The translations under genes and the position numbers were made by a program. Shown here one piece after another: positions 35,971 to 43,860 of a stretch of DNA of 59,767 nt. How positions within the stretch are numbered: position 1 is the stretch's first letter; the number at the start of each line of letters is the position of its first letter. This DNA comes from Macromonas nakdongensis (GTDB lineage Bacteria > Pseudomonadota > Gammaproteobacteria > Burkholderiales > Burkholderiaceae_C): NCBI RefSeq assembly GCF_002837145.1, contig NZ_NWMV01000057.1, positions 1 to 59,767 on the forward strand, read 5' to 3'. The notes beneath the pieces were generated by a model. That model searched no databases, was not told where the DNA came from, and saw only the letters and a list, made by a program, of their open reading frames with translations.

Positions 35971-37077
35971 ATGAGCGGCAACACCTTCGGCACCCTTTTC
36001 ACGGTCACCAACTTCGGTGAATCCCACGGCCCGGCCATCGGCTGCGTCATCGACGGCTGCCCGCCGGGCCTGGCGCTGTGCGAGGCCGACATCCAGGCCG
36101 ACCTGGACCGCCGCCGCCCGGGCACCAGCAAGTTCGTCACCCAGCGCAACGAGCCGGACCAGGTGCAGATCCTGAGCGGCGTGTACCAGGGCCAGACCAC
36201 CGGCACGCCGATCGCCCTGCTGATCCAGAACACCGACCAGCGCAGCAAGGACTACGGCGACATCGTGCAGAGCTTCCGCCCGGGCCACGCCGACTACGCC
36301 TACTGGCAGAAGTACGGCATCCGCGACCCGCGCGGCGGCGGCCGTTCCTCGGCCCGGCTGACGGCGCCCACCGTGGCCGCCGGGGCCGTGGCCAAAAAGT
36401 GGCTGAAAGAAAAGTTCGGCACCACCTTCCGCGGCTGCATGACCGCCGTGGGCGAAGTGGAGATCCCGTTCGAGCACTGGGACCACGTGCCGAACAACCC
36501 CTTCTTCGCGCCGGTGGCCGATACGGCGGCGCTGGAGGCCTACATGGCCGAGCTGCGCAAGGCCGGCGACTCCTGCGGCGCGCGGCTGCGCGTCACCGCC
36601 CAGGGCATGCCGGTGGGCCTGGGCGAGCCGCTGTACGACAAGCTGGACGCCGACATCGCCTACGCCATGATGGGCCTGAACGCGGTCAAGGGCGTGGAAA
36701 TCGGCGCGGGCTTTGCCAGCGTGGCCCAGCGCGGCAGCACCCACGGCGATGCGCTCACGCCCGAAGGTTTCCTCTCCAACAACGCCGGTGGCGTGCTCGG
36801 CGGCATCAGCACCGGGCAGGACCTGGAGGTGTCGATCGCCATCAAGCCGACCAGCTCCATCCTGATCCCGCGCCCCTCCATCGACGTGCAGGGCCAGCCG
36901 CTGGAGCTGATCACCAAGGGCCGGCACGATCCCTGCGTGGGCATCCGCGCCACGCCCATCGCCGAGGCGCTGCTGGCGCTGGTGGTGATGGACCACGCCC
37001 TGCGCCACCGCGCCCAGTGCGGCGATGTGCGCGTGCCGGTCGGCCCGATTCCCGCGGCCGCGCCCGGTCACGCCTGA
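35971..37077 (+). CDS. aroC: Chorismate synthase
   Basis: The 368-residue AroC catalyses the last shikimate-pathway step (EPSP to chorismate) with reduced FMN. Visible: [20 protein letters not shown] (signature 1), [40 protein letters not shown] (signature 2) and [20 protein letters not shown] at the C-terminus. Complete, usual length. It appears to be transcribed from an extended -10 without a leader. aroQ of the same pathway lies 2.2 kb downstream on the other strand. Confidence 0.97.
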   Translation: MSGNTFGTLFTVTNFGESHGPAIGCVIDGCPPGLALCEADIQADLDRRRPGTSKFVTQRNEPDQVQILSGVYQGQTTGTPIALLIQNTDQRSKDYGDIVQSFRPGHADYAYWQKYGIRDPRGGGRSSARLTAPTVAAGAVAKKWLKEKFGTTFRGCMTAVGEVEIPFEHWDHVPNNPFFAPVADTAALEAYMAELRKAGDSCGARLRVTAQGMPVGLGEPLYDKLDADIAYAMMGLNAVKGVEIGAGFASVAQRGSTHGDALTPEGFLSNNAGGVLGGISTGQDLEVSIAIKPTSSILIPRPSIDVQGQPLELITKGRHDPCVGIRATPIAEALLALVVMDHALRHRAQCGDVRVPVGPIPAAAPGHA

Positions 37078-37093
37078 GCGGTCTGTCCCCACC

Positions 37094-38311
37094 GTGAGCA
37101 CGGCGCCCGCGGCCGGCCCGGTGTCGCGTCGGCAGTTGCTGCCCTTCGCCGCGCTGTCGGCGGGGTACTTCGCGCACATCGGCTTTTTCAACCCCTACCT
37201 GCCGCTGTGGCTGAAGGACCTGGGTTACGGCCTGGTGGCCATCGGCCTGATGACATCGCTGCAGTCGGCCACGCGTCTGTTCGCCCCTTACGTGTGGGGT
37301 TGGTTGAGCGACCACAGCGGCCACCGCGTCTGGCTGCTGCGCTACTGCGCCAGCGTGGCCCTGGCGGTGTCGCTGGCCTTGTGGTGGGAGTGGGGCACGG
37401 TCGGCTTGTTCGTGGTGCTGCTGCTGATGTTCACCCACACCAGTGGCATGATGCCCTTGAGCGAGTCGGTGTTGTCGCAGCTGGTGAGCCAGGGCGGGGC
37501 CTTTGACGCCCGGCGCTACGGCCGGGTGCGCCTGTGGGGCTCGCTGGGTTTTTTGGTGACGGTGCTGGTGGCCGGGGCCTGGTTCGAGCGCCACGGCATG
37601 GGCAGCTTCCCGGCCTGGACGGCGGCGACCCTGCTGGCGGTGGTGGCCAGCGTCTGGGCCATGCCCGACCGGCGCGATGCGCGCCACGCGCCCGGCACGC
37701 AGCCGCCCGTCGCCCCGGTGCTGCGCCAGCCGCTGGTGCGCTGGTTCTTTGTGGCGGTGTTCTGGCACATCCTGGCGCACGTTTTCATCTACATCTTTTT
37801 TTCGCTGTACCTGGACGCGCTGGGCTACGGCAAAGGCGTCATCGGGTTGCTGTGGGCCTTCGCGGTGGTGGTGGAGATCGGCTGGTTCTTCACCCAGGGG
37901 CGCTGGCTGCCGCGCCTGAGCCTGGCGGGCTGGCTGGTGCTGGCCTCGGGCCTGATGGCGTTGCGCATGGGCGTGACGGCCACGGCCGGCGCCTGGTTGT
38001 GGGCGCTGTTCGCCGCGCAGGCGGTGCACGCCATCACTTTCGCGGCCCACCATTCGGTGTGCATCGCCTGGGTCAACACGCACTTTCCGGGGCGGCTGCG
38101 CGCCCGCGGACAGGCCCTGTTCGCGGTGCTGGGCTACGGCCTGTCGGGCGTGCTGGGCGGCTGGGCCGGGGGCGTGGTCAGCAGCCGCTGGGGGCTGGCC
38201 GCGGTGTTCTGGTGCGCGGCCGCGGCGGCGGTCCTGGCCACGCTGTCGGCTTGGTGGCTGTGGCGCTTGTCGCGGAGCCGGGCGGCGTCGGGCGCTGCCG
38301 GGCCGGGGTAG
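37094..38311 (+). CDS. MFS transporter (MFS_1_like/HcaT-type)
   Basis: The 405-residue protein has twelve hydrophobic segments. It opens with LLPFAALSAGYFAHIGFFNP and YLPLWLKDLGYGLVAIGLM. The A-motif loop is WGWLSDHSGHRVWLLRYC (~62-79), as in the phenylpropionate permease/MFS_1_like group. The central loop (~195-215) is Pro/Arg-rich. GTG 37094 is preferred as it lies just after the aroC stop; an earlier start would run into aroC. Substrate unknown. Cotranscription with aroC is likely (16-base gap). Confidence 0.85.
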   Translation: MSTAPAAGPVSRRQLLPFAALSAGYFAHIGFFNPYLPLWLKDLGYGLVAIGLMTSLQSATRLFAPYVWGWLSDHSGHRVWLLRYCASVALAVSLALWWEWGTVGLFVVLLLMFTHTSGMMPLSESVLSQLVSQGGAFDARRYGRVRLWGSLGFLVTVLVAGAWFERHGMGSFPAWTAATLLAVVASVWAMPDRRDARHAPGTQPPVAPVLRQPLVRWFFVAVFWHILAHVFIYIFFSLYLDALGYGKGVIGLLWAFAVVVEIGWFFTQGRWLPRLSLAGWLVLASGLMALRMGVTATAGAWLWALFAAQAVHAITFAAHHSVCIAWVNTHFPGRLRARGQALFAVLGYGLSGVLGGWAGGVVSSRWGLAAVFWCAAAAAVLATLSAWWLWRLSRSRAASGAAGPG

Positions 38312-38335
38312 CGGGTTTGGGGTCTGTGTGCCGCT

Positions 38336-39226
38336 TCAGGCCACCGGCGGGGCCGGCCACAACCGCCGCAGCGGGTTGAAGCCGGTGACCAGGGCCGTGG
38401 CCAGCAGCACGAAGGCCCCGCCCAGGTACACGCCGGAGCCCAGCGGCTCGCCCAGGAACAGGTGGCCCCAGCCCACGCCGAACAGCGGAATCATGAAGGC
38501 TGGGCTCATCGCCGCCACCGGCGGTACGTGTTGGAGGATGCGGATGTGCACCCAGTACGCCAGGCCCGAGGTGACGATGCCGAGCACCCCCACCGCGGCC
38601 AGCGCGGGCGCGGTGAAGCGGGCCTGCGGCAGGGCCCAGGCGGCACCCGGCAACATGAACAGCCCGGCCGCCAGGTGGATGCTGGCCGAAATCGCCAGGG
38701 GCTGCATGCGGGTGGTGGCGCGCTTCATCATCGGCGTGGCCACGCCGTAGCAGCCGGCGCCCAGCACCGCGGCCAGGGCCGCCCACAGCACGGCGGGGGT
38801 GGTGGCCACTGGGCCCAGTTGCACCACCATGGCCACCCCGGTGAAGCCGGCGGCGCACCCGGCCAGTTTGCGCCAGTTCAGCGTGTCTTCCTTCAGCCAG
38901 GCCGACGACAGGGTGCCGAACAGCACCGCCGTGCTGTTGAGCAGCGCGATGTAACCCGCTGGCAGTTCCAGCGCGGCGTAGGAGAAAAACAGGAAAGGCA
39001 GGGCCGCCGTCAGCACGCCCAGGCCCAGCACCTCTTTCCAGTGCTTGTGGGGCCAGCGGTGGCGCAGGCCCAGCATCAACACGGTCAGGGTGGCGGCGGC
39101 CAGGCCCAGGCGCAGCGTGGCCAGCACCAGGGGGCCGAGGTCGGGGCTGGCGATGCGCAGCAGCACGAAGGACGAGCCCCACAGCGCCGACAGGCCCACC
39201 AGTTGCAGCAGGTAGCGGATGTTCAC
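38336..39226 (-). CDS. EamA/DMT-family transporter
   Basis: The 296-residue membrane protein has ten hydrophobic segments in two EamA repeats. The first begins LLQLVGLSALWGSSFVLLRI (~6-25), the classic EamA entry; the second begins near residue 145 (TPAVLWAALAAVLGAGCYGV). Ends of both repeats carry the expected small-residue helices (e.g. PLFGVGWGHLFLGEPLG, ~247). Likely an exporter of metabolites or amino acids; substrate not predictable. It is the last gene of the minus-strand run that includes aroQ (80-base gap). Confidence 0.9.
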   Translation of the reverse strand: MNIRYLLQLVGLSALWGSSFVLLRIASPDLGPLVLATLRLGLAAATLTVLMLGLRHRWPHKHWKEVLGLGVLTAALPFLFFSYAALELPAGYIALLNSTAVLFGTLSSAWLKEDTLNWRKLAGCAAGFTGVAMVVQLGPVATTPAVLWAALAAVLGAGCYGVATPMMKRATTRMQPLAISASIHLAAGLFMLPGAAWALPQARFTAPALAAVGVLGIVTSGLAYWVHIRILQHVPPVAAMSPAFMIPLFGVGWGHLFLGEPLGSGVYLGGAFVLLATALVTGFNPLRRLWPAPPVA

Positions 39227-39306
39227 CCGCCGATTGTGGGTGGCCGGGGCGGGGCCCGCCAGCGGCGGGCGTCACCTGCGCGATAGAGGCGCGGGCTGGC
39301 GCGGAT

Positions 39307-39768
39307 TCAGCGCGGCGTGTCGGCGCGGCGCAGCAGCGCGTCCAGGGCGATCAGGTAGCCGTCGGTGCCGAAGCCGACCACGATGCCGGCGGCCACCGGC
39401 GAAATCCACGAATGGTGGCGGAAGGACTCGCGCGCGTGCACGTTGGAAATGTGGCACTCGATCACCGGCAGCCCATCGACACCCTTGATGGCGTCGTGCA
39501 GCGCGATGGAGGTGTGGGTGAAGGCCCCGGGGTTGAACACGCAGCCCAGCGCCTCGCCCGCTTTGTAGAGGCGGCCGTACTCGTGGATCTTGTCGATGAG
39601 GGCGCCTTCCCAGTTGCTCTGGAAGCATTCCACCGCGCAGCCCGCGCGCTCGCCGGCGGCGCGGCATTGCGCCTCCACGTCGGCCAGGGTGGTGCGGCCG
39701 TATTGTTCGGGCTCGCGGGTGCCCAGCAGGTTCAGGTTGGGGCCGTTGAGGATGAGAATTTTTTTCAT
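39307..39768 (-). CDS. aroQ: 3-Dehydroquinate dehydratase, type II
   Basis: The 153-residue AroQ dehydrates 3-dehydroquinate in the shikimate pathway and forms dodecamers. Visible: [20 protein letters not shown] with the substrate loop, the catalytic Tyr in [25 protein letters not shown] (Asn/His site) and [20 protein letters not shown] (catalytic His). Length is typical. ATG 39768 is immediately followed by an AAAAA stretch (MKKI). It is 16 bases downstream of the YeeE-like pair and probably in the same transcript. Confidence 0.96.
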   Translation of the reverse strand: MKKILILNGPNLNLLGTREPEQYGRTTLADVEAQCRAAGERAGCAVECFQSNWEGALIDKIHEYGRLYKAGEALGCVFNPGAFTHTSIALHDAIKGVDGLPVIECHISNVHARESFRHHSWISPVAAGIVVGFGTDGYLIALDALLRRADTPR

Positions 39769-39784
39769 GTTCGGTGGGGCGGTG

Positions 39785-40222
39785 TCAATGAGGGGCGCGG
39801 GCGCGCCAGCCTTGCGCCAGGGCACCCAGGGCAATGCCCGCCAGGGCCCACAGCAGGGTCCAGTTGCCGGTGCCCAGGCCGGCGATGGCCGGGCCCGGAC
39901 AGACGCCGCACAAACCCCAGCCCACCCCGAACAGGGCAGCGCCGCGCCAGGTGTCGCGGTTCCAAACGCTGGCGTGGGCCTGGAATCCGTGGCCCAGCAG
40001 CGAGCGCTGGCACAGGCGCGGGGCGAGCTGGTAGGCCAGCAGCGTCACCGCCACGGCGCCACCCATCACCAGCATCAGGCCCCAGTCCTGGAAGCGCAGG
40101 AAACTCAGCACCACCTCGGGTTGCACCATGGTGGACAGGGCCAGACCAAAGCCGAACAGGGCGCCGGCCACCAGGGTGACGAACAGGGCCCGGGCGTCGG
40201 GAGGAGTGGCGGTTTTCTTCAT
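39785..40222 (-). CDS. YeeE/YedE-family half-transporter, second part (DUF6691-like)
   Basis: The 145-residue membrane protein has four hydrophobic segments and contains [19 protein letters not shown] (~103-121), the Cys-containing YeeE/YedE signature, plus [20 protein letters not shown] (~25-44). YeeE-type proteins take up thiosulfate or related sulfur species through a Cys relay. Its ATG overlaps the stop of the first half by 4 bases (ATGA), so the two halves are made together and likely pair in the membrane. Confidence 0.88.
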   Translation of the reverse strand: MKKTATPPDARALFVTLVAGALFGFGLALSTMVQPEVVLSFLRFQDWGLMLVMGGAVAVTLLAYQLAPRLCQRSLLGHGFQAHASVWNRDTWRGAALFGVGWGLCGVCPGPAIAGLGTGNWTLLWALAGIALGALAQGWRARAPH

Positions 40223-40689
40223 GCCAGCCCCCAGGCCACCAGGTTGGCGGTGAGGAAGGCGGTGGCCATGAAGGTCAGCACCGCCAGCAGCGAGGGCCAT
40301 TGCAGCGAGCCCAGCCCGCAAATGCCGTGGCCCGAGGTGCAGCCATTGCCCAGGCGGGCGCCGTAGCCCACCAGAAAGCCGCCCACCAGCAGTTGCCAGA
40401 CGGGGATGTCGGTGGTCAGCGGGGTGCCATCGCCCAGCGTCAGCCACCAGATCAGAGCGCCCAGCACCAGGCCCAGGGCGTATACCAGCCGCCAGGTGCG
40501 CGAGCCGGTGTAGCGTGCCTGCTGGAAATAGGGCCGTTGCACCCAGTACGACCAGGTGGACGAAAACACCGAACTCATGCCGCCGACCAGACCGGTGCAG
40601 ACGAACAGCAAAGCCACCCCACTGCCGATGACCAGACCGCCCAGCAGGTAATGTTGCCAGCCCAGGGGAAAAAGCGAAGACACATACAT
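40219..40689 (-). CDS. YeeE/YedE-family half-transporter, first part
   Basis: The 156-residue membrane protein has four or five hydrophobic segments. ARLGNGCTSGHGICGLGSLQ (~115-134) carries the two conserved Cys and the GCTSGHG signature of YeeE/YedE sulfur transporters. It overlaps the second half by 4 bases and starts 7 bases after the Rieske oxygenase stop. Such split pairs occur with sulfur oxidation or biofilm-associated (BigR-type) loci in other proteobacteria; here the neighbours are a Rieske oxygenase and a binding protein. Confidence 0.88.
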   Translation of the reverse strand: MYVSSLFPLGWQHYLLGGLVIGSGVALLFVCTGLVGGMSSVFSSTWSYWVQRPYFQQARYTGSRTWRLVYALGLVLGALIWWLTLGDGTPLTTDIPVWQLLVGGFLVGYGARLGNGCTSGHGICGLGSLQWPSLLAVLTFMATAFLTANLVAWGLA

Positions 40690-40696
40690 GCGGGAA

Positions 40697-41794
40697 TTAT
40701 CCGCCGAGATCCGGTGTGCGCTGGTGTGGAGCTGCCGCAGTGGCGTGTGGCTGCTCGGCCTCGCGCCAGGCGTGGGCCATGCGCCGCAGTCGGGCCACCC
40801 CGGCGTCGGAGGCGATGCGCGTGGGCGCGGTGCCGGGAGCGCGCCGCTCTTCGCGCTGGATGGCTTCGAGCAGCACCCGGTCCTCGTCGAAGGTGGCCCG
40901 GTACAGGGCGTTGAATTCGGCGGTGACCGCGCCGTCGTCTGCGGCGAAGTTGCGCAGCTGGAAGGAAAAATAGTGGGTGTGTTCGGCGTCCTGCGGGGTG
41001 AGAAAGGCGTATGAGATGACGCGGTAGGGGGCGGCGTCCATGGCCTCCGGGGTGTGCGGGCTGCCGGCAGGCAGGGAGCCAAAGTCCACCCACGAGGTGC
41101 AGGGCAGACGTACCCGGTAGAACTGCCAGCGGTCCACCGGTCCGTCGGGTGGGGCAAAGCGCTGCACCATCGGCACGGCCGGCGCGTCGTTGACCCAGCG
41201 GCCACACACCAGGGTGTCGGCCCCTTCCAGTTCGGCTTGCACGGCCACATCGGCACCGGCGTCGCTGCCGATGGTGCGTGGGTGCACGTAGGTGGTGTGG
41301 GCCGGATCGATCAGGTTGTCCAGGATGTTGTCCAGGCAGGCATGGAACAGGGCATGTCCGCGCGACAGCCCCCAGCCGGCCTGGCCGTACTGGGCGATCG
41401 AAACCAGGTGACGGGCATCGGCCCGGGCCGGGTCGCCCATCCAGACGAAGACCAGGCCGTAGCGTTCCAGTGTGGGGTAGCGGTGCACCCGGGCCCGTGC
41501 GGGCACGGTGGCTTGGCCGGGGACCTGGGTGCAGACGCCGTCGGGGCCGTAGCGCATGCCGTGGTAGGGGCAGACCACTTCATCGCCACAACGCCGCCCC
41601 AGCGACAGGGGCGCGAAGCGGTGCGCGCAGCGGTCCAGCAGCGCCACGGGCTCGCCGGATTCGAGGCGGTAGAGCAGCACGGGCTCGTTCAGCAGGGTGC
41701 GCGCCAGCAGCCCGGCGCCGACTTCGTCGCTGCTGGCCGCGGCGTACCAGGCCTGGCGCAGGAAGGGGCCTTGTCCGGTTTCCGTGCGGTTCAC
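40697..41794 (-). CDS. Rieske aromatic-ring oxygenase / O-demethylase-like
   Basis: The 365-residue protein has a Rieske cluster: RCAHRFAPLSLGRRC (~55-69) and CPYHGMRYGPDG (~75). The mononuclear iron site is DNLIDPAHTTYVH (~157-169). The architecture is that of VanA-like demethylases and sulfonate-cleaving oxygenases. It needs a reductase, not encoded nearby. It overlaps the binding-protein gene by 4 bases (ATGA at 41791-41794) and is 7 bases upstream of the YeeE-like pair. The setting suggests uptake and oxidation of one compound, possibly sulfur-containing (inference). Confidence 0.85.
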   Translation of the reverse strand: MNRTETGQGPFLRQAWYAAASSDEVGAGLLARTLLNEPVLLYRLESGEPVALLDRCAHRFAPLSLGRRCGDEVVCPYHGMRYGPDGVCTQVPGQATVPARARVHRYPTLERYGLVFVWMGDPARADARHLVSIAQYGQAGWGLSRGHALFHACLDNILDNLIDPAHTTYVHPRTIGSDAGADVAVQAELEGADTLVCGRWVNDAPAVPMVQRFAPPDGPVDRWQFYRVRLPCTSWVDFGSLPAGSPHTPEAMDAAPYRVISYAFLTPQDAEHTHYFSFQLRNFAADDGAVTAEFNALYRATFDEDRVLLEAIQREERRAPGTAPTRIASDAGVARLRRMAHAWREAEQPHATAAAPHQRTPDLGG

Positions 41795-42837
41795 AGCCGC
41801 CGCTCCTGCAGCGTGGGCAGGAAGGCGCTGCTGAACACCTCCTCCGCCGGCACGTAACGCTTCAGGCCGAGTGCGTCGCTCAACTGCACGATGTTGTTGC
41901 GCAGGCGCGGCAGGTCCACCCCGCCCAGGCCGGCGCGGCGCACGGCGGATGTGGCCACGAAGTGGTCGAGGAAATGCCGCAGGCGCCGTTCCTCCACCTT
42001 CACGTCGAGCAGGCTGTCGCGCGCCTTGACGTACCGCACCGCGGCGGCCGGGTCGGCGATGCAGTCGCGGATGCCCCGGTTGAGCGCGCGCAGGAAGCCC
42101 CGCACCGCCTGCGGCTCCTCCGCCGCCAGCGTGGGCGAGACCACCACGGCGTTGCCGTACAGGGGCACACCGTGGTCCGCGTATTTCAGGATGGTGAGGT
42201 CCTCGCGTCGGACGCCGCGCGCCTCCAGGTTGAGCAGGCTGGTGTAGTAGAAGCCGGTGATGGCGTCCACATCGCCCTTGATCAGCAGGGTTTCGCGCAG
42301 GGCCGGGTCGGCGTTGGTCCAGCGCACGCGGCCCGCGTCGAAGCGGTTGGCCTTGGCGAACAGCGGGAAGGCCTTGCGGCCGGCGTCGAACACCGGGGCC
42401 CCCAGGGTGCGGCCGGGCAGATCGGACGGTTGGAGGATGCCACTCTTCTTGAGGGCGAACACCGCCGACGGGGCCTGCTCCATCAGCATGTAGACCGCCT
42501 GCAGGCGGGCGCCCTGGGCGTGGTTGGCCAGGTATTCCACCAGCGCGCCGGTGTCGGCAACGCCGATGTCGTGTGTGCCGCTGGCCAGGCGCTGCACCGA
42601 GGCCGCCGAGCCGGCCCCGGCGTCGATGCCCACATCCAGACCTTCCTGGGCAAAGTAGCCGCGCCCTTGGGTCAGCAGCACGATGGCGCCTGGCCCGTCC
42701 ACGCGCCAGTCCAGTGTGAAGCGCAGCGTTCTGGTGGGGGCTTGGGCGCGGGCGGCGCCCCAGGCCAGGGGCAGGGTGGTGAGCGCGGCGCTGAAGGTCC
42801 GGCGCCGCAACGGTGGGGGCAGGCGGGGGTCGGGCAT
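41791..42837 (-). CDS. NMT1/SsuA-like periplasmic substrate-binding protein
   Basis: The 348-residue exported protein has a Tat-like N-terminus (RRRTFSAALTTLPLAWG; twin Arg plus hydrophobic stretch) and cleavage near ARA-QAP (~31). The mature part has LRFTLDWRVDGPGAIVLLTQ (~38), GYFAQEGLDVGIDAGAGSAA and DADIG-type ligand loops (THDIGVADTGALVEYL), the NMT1/THI5-like fold used for thiamine precursors, riboflavin, sulfonates and nitrate. No permease or ATPase is nearby. It is the first gene of a six-gene minus-strand operon and is divergent from a LysR gene. Confidence 0.88.
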   Translation of the reverse strand: MPDPRLPPPLRRRTFSAALTTLPLAWGAARAQAPTRTLRFTLDWRVDGPGAIVLLTQGRGYFAQEGLDVGIDAGAGSAASVQRLASGTHDIGVADTGALVEYLANHAQGARLQAVYMLMEQAPSAVFALKKSGILQPSDLPGRTLGAPVFDAGRKAFPLFAKANRFDAGRVRWTNADPALRETLLIKGDVDAITGFYYTSLLNLEARGVRREDLTILKYADHGVPLYGNAVVVSPTLAAEEPQAVRGFLRALNRGIRDCIADPAAAVRYVKARDSLLDVKVEERRLRHFLDHFVATSAVRRAGLGGVDLPRLRNNIVQLSDALGLKRYVPAEEVFSSAFLPTLQERRL

Positions 42838-42928
42838 GGGGGCTCCTGGTGGGTGGGCTGGGGGGCGGTGTGGTGGGACCGCTTCGGAGGCATCCTACGA
42901 AGGATTGGCCATCTAAAAATTCAGATAA

Positions 42929-42946
42929 TTGGATAAATCAATCCAA
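42929..42946. promoter_or_regulatory. Perfect inverted repeat TTGGAT-N6-ATCCAA in the LysR/SBP divergent gap
   Basis: TTGGAT (42929-42934), AAATCA, ATCCAA (42941-42946), in an AT-rich patch 8 bases before the LysR ATG. It overlaps the expected Shine-Dalgarno region and is a likely operator for autorepression and for control of the divergent binding-protein operon. Confidence 0.55.
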
Positions 42947-42953
42947 AAAATCG

Positions 42954-43847
42954 ATGACAGCGTCCATAGACCAGATGAAGGCCTTCCTGGCCTTGGCCGA
43001 GGCCGGCAACTTCACCCGCGCGGCGCAGCGCCTGGGCCAGTCCCAATCCACGCTCAGCCACGCAATCGCCCGGCTGGAGGCGCAGCTGGGGGTGCGCCTG
43101 TTCGACCGGCACACCCGGGGGTGCCGCCTGAGCGAGGCCGGCGTGGCCTTGCTGCCCTCGCTCAGCCGACTGGTGCAAGACTGGCAGCACATGGCGGACA
43201 ACGCCCGCGACCTGGCCACGCTGGGCCGTGGGCGCCTGTGCGTGGCCGCGCCCACGGCGCAATGCGCGCTGATGCTGCCGCCGGTGGTGCGTGCCTTCAG
43301 CCAGCGCCTGCCGCAGGTGCAACTGCTGCTGCACGATGTGGGCGAGCAACAGGTGCAGGGCCTGGTGCGTGACGGGGTGGCGGAGTTGGGCATTGCCACC
43401 GCCACCGAGGCCCGGTCCGACCTTGTGGCCGCCCCCTTTTACACCGACCAGTACACCGTGGCCATGCCGCCGGAACACCCCCTGGCCAAGCGCCCCGCGC
43501 TGAACTGGGCCCACCTGCGGGATGTGCCGGTGATCGGCCCTTTGCCTGACAACCCAGTCCGGCGCCACCTGGACGAGCAACTGGGCCGGCAGGGCCTGCG
43601 CTTGTCGTACACGCACGAGGTGTCCTTGCCCTGGACCATGCTGGGCCTGGTGCGCGAGCAATTGGGGGTGGCGGTCATCACCACGGCCTTGCGGCCCCTG
43701 GTGGACTGGCTGCACCTGGTGGCCCGGCCGGTGGGGCGGCCGGCCGTTTCGCGCACGCTGGTGCTGTTGCGTGCCCCGGGGCGGCCTTTGTCGCCGCCGG
43801 CCAGCGTGTTCCGCGAACTCCTGACCGGATCGACCCGGGCGCGCTGA
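42954..43847 (+). CDS. LysR-family regulator (divergent from the SBP-Rieske operon)
   Basis: The 297-residue LTTR has an N-terminal winged helix-turn-helix (IDQMKAFLALAEAGNFTRAA, RLGQSQSTLSHAIARLE) and an effector domain from ~90. Usual length. ATG 42954 is used; the stretch upstream of it is the AT-rich operator region. It is likely the local regulator of the minus-strand binding-protein/Rieske/YeeE operon. It converges with selO (13-base gap). Confidence 0.92.
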   Translation: MTASIDQMKAFLALAEAGNFTRAAQRLGQSQSTLSHAIARLEAQLGVRLFDRHTRGCRLSEAGVALLPSLSRLVQDWQHMADNARDLATLGRGRLCVAAPTAQCALMLPPVVRAFSQRLPQVQLLLHDVGEQQVQGLVRDGVAELGIATATEARSDLVAAPFYTDQYTVAMPPEHPLAKRPALNWAHLRDVPVIGPLPDNPVRRHLDEQLGRQGLRLSYTHEVSLPWTMLGLVREQLGVAVITTALRPLVDWLHLVARPVGRPAVSRTLVLLRAPGRPLSPPASVFRELLTGSTRAR

Positions 43848-43860
43848 GTCCGGGGGGCAC

